This document shows positions 61,628 to 64,000 of a DNA stretch of 64,000 bases, piece by piece; positions within the stretch are counted from its first letter, which is position 1, and every line of letters begins with the position of its first letter. Source of the stretch: Caulochytrium protostelioides (lineage: Eukaryota; Chytridiomycota; Caulochytriomycetes; Caulochytriales; Caulochytriaceae). The translations under genes were made by a program, and so were the position numbers. Below the pieces are notes generated by a model, which was not told the origin of the DNA, did no database searches, and worked only from the letters and a program-made list of their open reading frames with translations. The stretch lies in the NCBI GenBank assembly GCA_003615045.1, contig ML014119.1, positions 186,001 to 250,000 on the forward strand, given 5' to 3'.

Positions 61628-62478
61628 GGTTCCGCCGTCTCCGCAGCAGCTGCCGTCGCGGCCAGAGCAACGAAACGATCAATGCCTGCGCCGGGGTCCT
61701 CGCAGAGGCCTCCGAGCAGCGTGATACAGGAGATCCACGCGCGAGATCCACGCGAGCGCGCGCGATGCGAGCACGTTAAGCGGTGGAGGGACCCGGTCGC
61801 ACGGCGGGGTGGCAGGTGAAGGGCGTCGGCGGGGGAGGGAAGCTGCAAGGGGATCTGTCGACGCGCTCGGCCGATCGATGTCGCCGTGGGCGTGATGGTC
61901 GGTCACGGGTCGGGTTCTGCCAAGCAGCGGCGAGGCGGGTGGCCGCGCCAGGAAGCCAGCAAGGAAGAGGGGGCGTCTCGACGGCCGCCGCCGCACGGAT
62001 GTCTCGCCCGCCTCGAGCCCCGCGTCGCGCGTGGCCGTGGCCGTGGTCGGGGACAGCGCTGGGCAGCCACACCCTCGCCGGATGAGACGACAAGCCGCAG
62101 GGACGAGCTTGTGGCGCCGCGGATGGCACGGTGGGAGAACCTCGCAATGGCGCGACGGTGGGCGACCCTTTACGAGGTGTCGGGATGTCGGGGTCTCGGG
62201 GTCTTGACTCGGTGGCGGGTGCTTGCCGTGGTGGTGGAGCGCCGAGCGATGGGTGGGCGAGGAGACGCGGGAGCCCAGCCAGGCCTCCAACCGCCCAGCA
62301 AACGGGGACGACGCCAGTGGGTGGAGACTCACGACGCGTTGGCAGGACGCCTGGTGGGCGGCCGCCTCGTTGCAGCGCCTCGCCGCCTATATAGGAGGAC
62401 GCGTCCGACCGCGCGCGTGGCCGCATTGGCCCGAATGACCTCAGCGCCGCCGCTCGGGGGGGCGGCGCGTGCTCCCGT

Positions 62479-62570
62479 GGCGGTGGCGGCGGCGGCGGCG
62501 GCCGCGGCGGCCGCGGTCGACGTGGCAGCGACGGCGGCGACGGCGGCGACGGCGGCGGCGGCGGCGGCAG
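62479..62570. repeat. GGC/GAC trinucleotide-rich tract
   Basis: Imperfect GCG/GGC repeats with CGACGG inserts. No protein reading of it is credible. Confidence 0.8.
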
Positions 62571-62788
62571 GATGGAACCCGGTGGCACGTCCGCGCTTCG
62601 CTCCCGGGGCGGCCGCTGAGCCCCCCCAATGCCGGGCTCGGCCGGACGCCGTGGGGCCGCCGCCGCCGCGTGGCGCCGCCGAGTTCCGAGGGGCTGCGCC
62701 ACCTGCCGCCGCGACGAACGGCCGATCGGGAAGCGGCGGCGGCGGCGGCGGCGGCGACGGCGGCGGCGGGTCTGACGCGGGTCGCTGC

Positions 62789-62791
<3 letters not shown>

Positions 62792-62824
<33 letters not shown>
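62792..62824. repeat. (AGC)11 trinucleotide repeat in a hairpin context
   Basis: Eleven perfect AGC units bounded by GCTGGAG on the left and CTCCAGC on the right, which are reverse complements, so the tract can form a hairpin. Confidence 0.9.
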
Positions 62825-62969
62825 TCCAGCATGGGATCGTCATTAGCGTTGATGCGCGCCGACGGCCGTGAAGCGCCGACCCGCGCGAAGGATCCGTCCG
62901 ACGACGCCGCATCGTCTCCGCCACGCCGCGGCGCCCGTGGCGCTGATCCCGCTCGCCGGCCGACGTCCG

Positions 62970-62998
62970 ACCGAACCGAACCGAACCGAACCGAACCG
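62970..62998. repeat. (CCGAA)n pentanucleotide repeat
   Basis: Five to six units of CCGAA. Confidence 0.9.
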
Positions 62999-63132
62999 GC
63001 GCTTGCCGATCTCATTGCGACGGCCACTCAGGGTTGCTTCGGCGAGCGTCCTGCGCGATCGCCTTCCCGGGGCATGCTGCCCTCCTGCAGGCACCGTCCG
63101 CCATACCGGCGACCCCGCCTCGACAGGGCGCG

Positions 63133-64000
63133 ATGAACGGGACCGCTGCACGCCTTTCCGGCGCCGGCCTGCCGGCGGCGGCCGCCGCCGCCGCCGCCGC
63201 AACCGGGCCCGGAGGGGAGCCGCGGCGGCCCATCTCCAAGAACGAGCTCCAGGCACGCCGTCGTGAGATGGGCTTGCTGACGCAGCACGTCGACGCCGCC
63301 ATCCACCAGCTTCGGGTACAGTCCTTCGCGTGTGGCCGTCATCGTCGGCGACCGTTCGATGGCACAATGCATACTCACCTCCATGCCGACCCTCCGCTTT
63401 GTTCGATGCCCCATGGCACCCGCGGCGATGACCCTCCACCACGCCACGATGTCGTCTGGCCTGCCGCATCGAGCCATGCTCGCCATGATGCGCACCACCC
63501 CAGGATCTGGAAAAAGCGTTCACGTCGCTGCCGCGCAAGTTCCCACTCGGGCCCGGCGAGCGAGCCGAGCTCTACCACGATACGGCCGAGCTGCTGGATC
63601 AACATGGCATTGCCCTGAACCGCGCCGCCGACATGCGCAAAGTCCAGGCCCAGCAGCACCAGAAGCAGACGGCGGCGCGCCGCGCCGCGATCCAGGAGCG
63701 GTTCGCGCGCCGCCGCGCCTGCGCCACGCACCTCCCGCGCGCGCTGTGGAGCGGCGCGCTCGTCAGCACGCCCGGCGAGGTCGTCTGCGACCTGCTGCGC
63801 CTCAGCGGGCCCGGCGACGGCCACATGCTCGTCGCCACCGATACCGGGGGGCTCGAGCTCCACCGCGTCGATCTGCAGAAACCCGCCAACACCCGCCTCA
63901 TCCACGCGGCGCGGATCCAATGCGCCTACGGCGTCTCGCGGCGGCCGTCGCCGCCGCCGGCGGCATCGGTGATAAAAGCCACGCCGCCGGCCGGCGCGGC
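63133..64000 (+). CDS. Unknown protein, spliced, 3' end outside window
   Basis: I do not recognise it. The model is exon 1 63133-63315 (61 codons, MNGTAARLSG, poly-Ala, then SKNELQARRREMGLLTQHVD), an intron 63316-63503 (188 bp, GTACAG...CCCCAG, phase 0) and exon 2 from 63504, open to the window end (DLEKAFTSLPRKFPLGPGER ...). Reasons for the intron: amphipathic helical sequence stops at 63315 and resumes at 63504 with no loss of heptad character, while the intervening frame turns into His/Pro/Arg noise. Visible residues: about 61 plus 165. The exon 2 start is helical with a basic segment (RRAAIQERFARRRA), then a more globular part (GDGHMLVATDTGGLELHRVD). The donor is not a perfect consensus, so the exact splice site is uncertain. 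Confidence 0.55.

Larger units (their letters stand above)
61628..63132. other. Intergenic with simple repeats, no supportable gene
   Basis: Between divergent genes. Contains GGC-rich runs (62479-62570), an (AGC)11 run (62792-62824), a (CCGAA)n array (62970-62998) and a palindromic CCTATATAGG (62386-62395), a possible TATA element usable on either strand. Confidence 0.5.

Overview
The window comes from a GC-rich eukaryotic nuclear genome. Genes are mostly single-exon. Two genes have tiny 5' exons followed by short GT-AG introns of about 110-140 bp. Gene content fits a fungus, probably an early-diverging, chytrid-like one: a white-collar-2-type GATA finger, an IQGAP-related RasGAP, INO1, NAD-dependent isocitrate dehydrogenase, Enp2/NOL10, Pescadillo, a Prp24/SART3-like factor, a PRL phosphatase and Fanzor-type mobile DNA. 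I assign no species. The GC bias opens very long antisense frames opposite many real genes, and these are not annotated.

Layout, left to right. A 5'-truncated GATA factor (1-2826) converges on TRM11 (2999-5038, minus). A decayed Fanzor/TnpB-like nuclease gene with a 3' noncoding tail follows (5497-6956), then EXO70 (6992-9664, minus, spliced), a RasGAP (12014-14803), IBA57 (15102-16844, minus), INO1 with a large internal insertion (19532-22084) and a TRAP-alpha-like ER membrane protein (22857-23792). Next is an island of visibly lower GC. It has a minus-strand Fanzor fragment (23942-24260), a gene for a secreted protein of unknown family (25051-26685) and a plus-strand Fanzor 3' end (26775-27054). 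After it come a SART3/Prp24-like gene (27107-31228, minus), ENP2/NOL10 (32200-34845, minus), a PTP4A/PRL phosphatase (36176-36991), PES1 (37187-39277, minus, spliced), the mitochondrial phosphate carrier (42104-43057), a membrane-anchored coiled-coil protein with 56-residue repeats (43657-47574, minus), IDH catalytic subunit (50841-51974), a 1635-residue disordered protein (53635-58542), a RING-H2 E3 ligase (58694-61627, minus) and a spliced unknown gene leaving the right edge (63133 onward).

Most genes are ordinary housekeeping genes with no operon logic. Several share a theme: ribosome biogenesis (NOL10, PES1), RNA modification and snRNP recycling (TRM11, SART3-like), mitochondrial metabolism (IBA57, phosphate carrier, IDH), and secretion (EXO70, TRAP-alpha-like). 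The most noteworthy content is the Fanzor family. Three fragments of one family are present, and two share a conserved GC-rich stretch just past the coding end, where omega-RNA scaffolds lie in TnpB/Fanzor systems. All three copies are broken, but the protein-level conservation between them suggests a better copy elsewhere in the genome. Long intergenic stretches hold microsatellites and an inverted repeat but no supportable genes.
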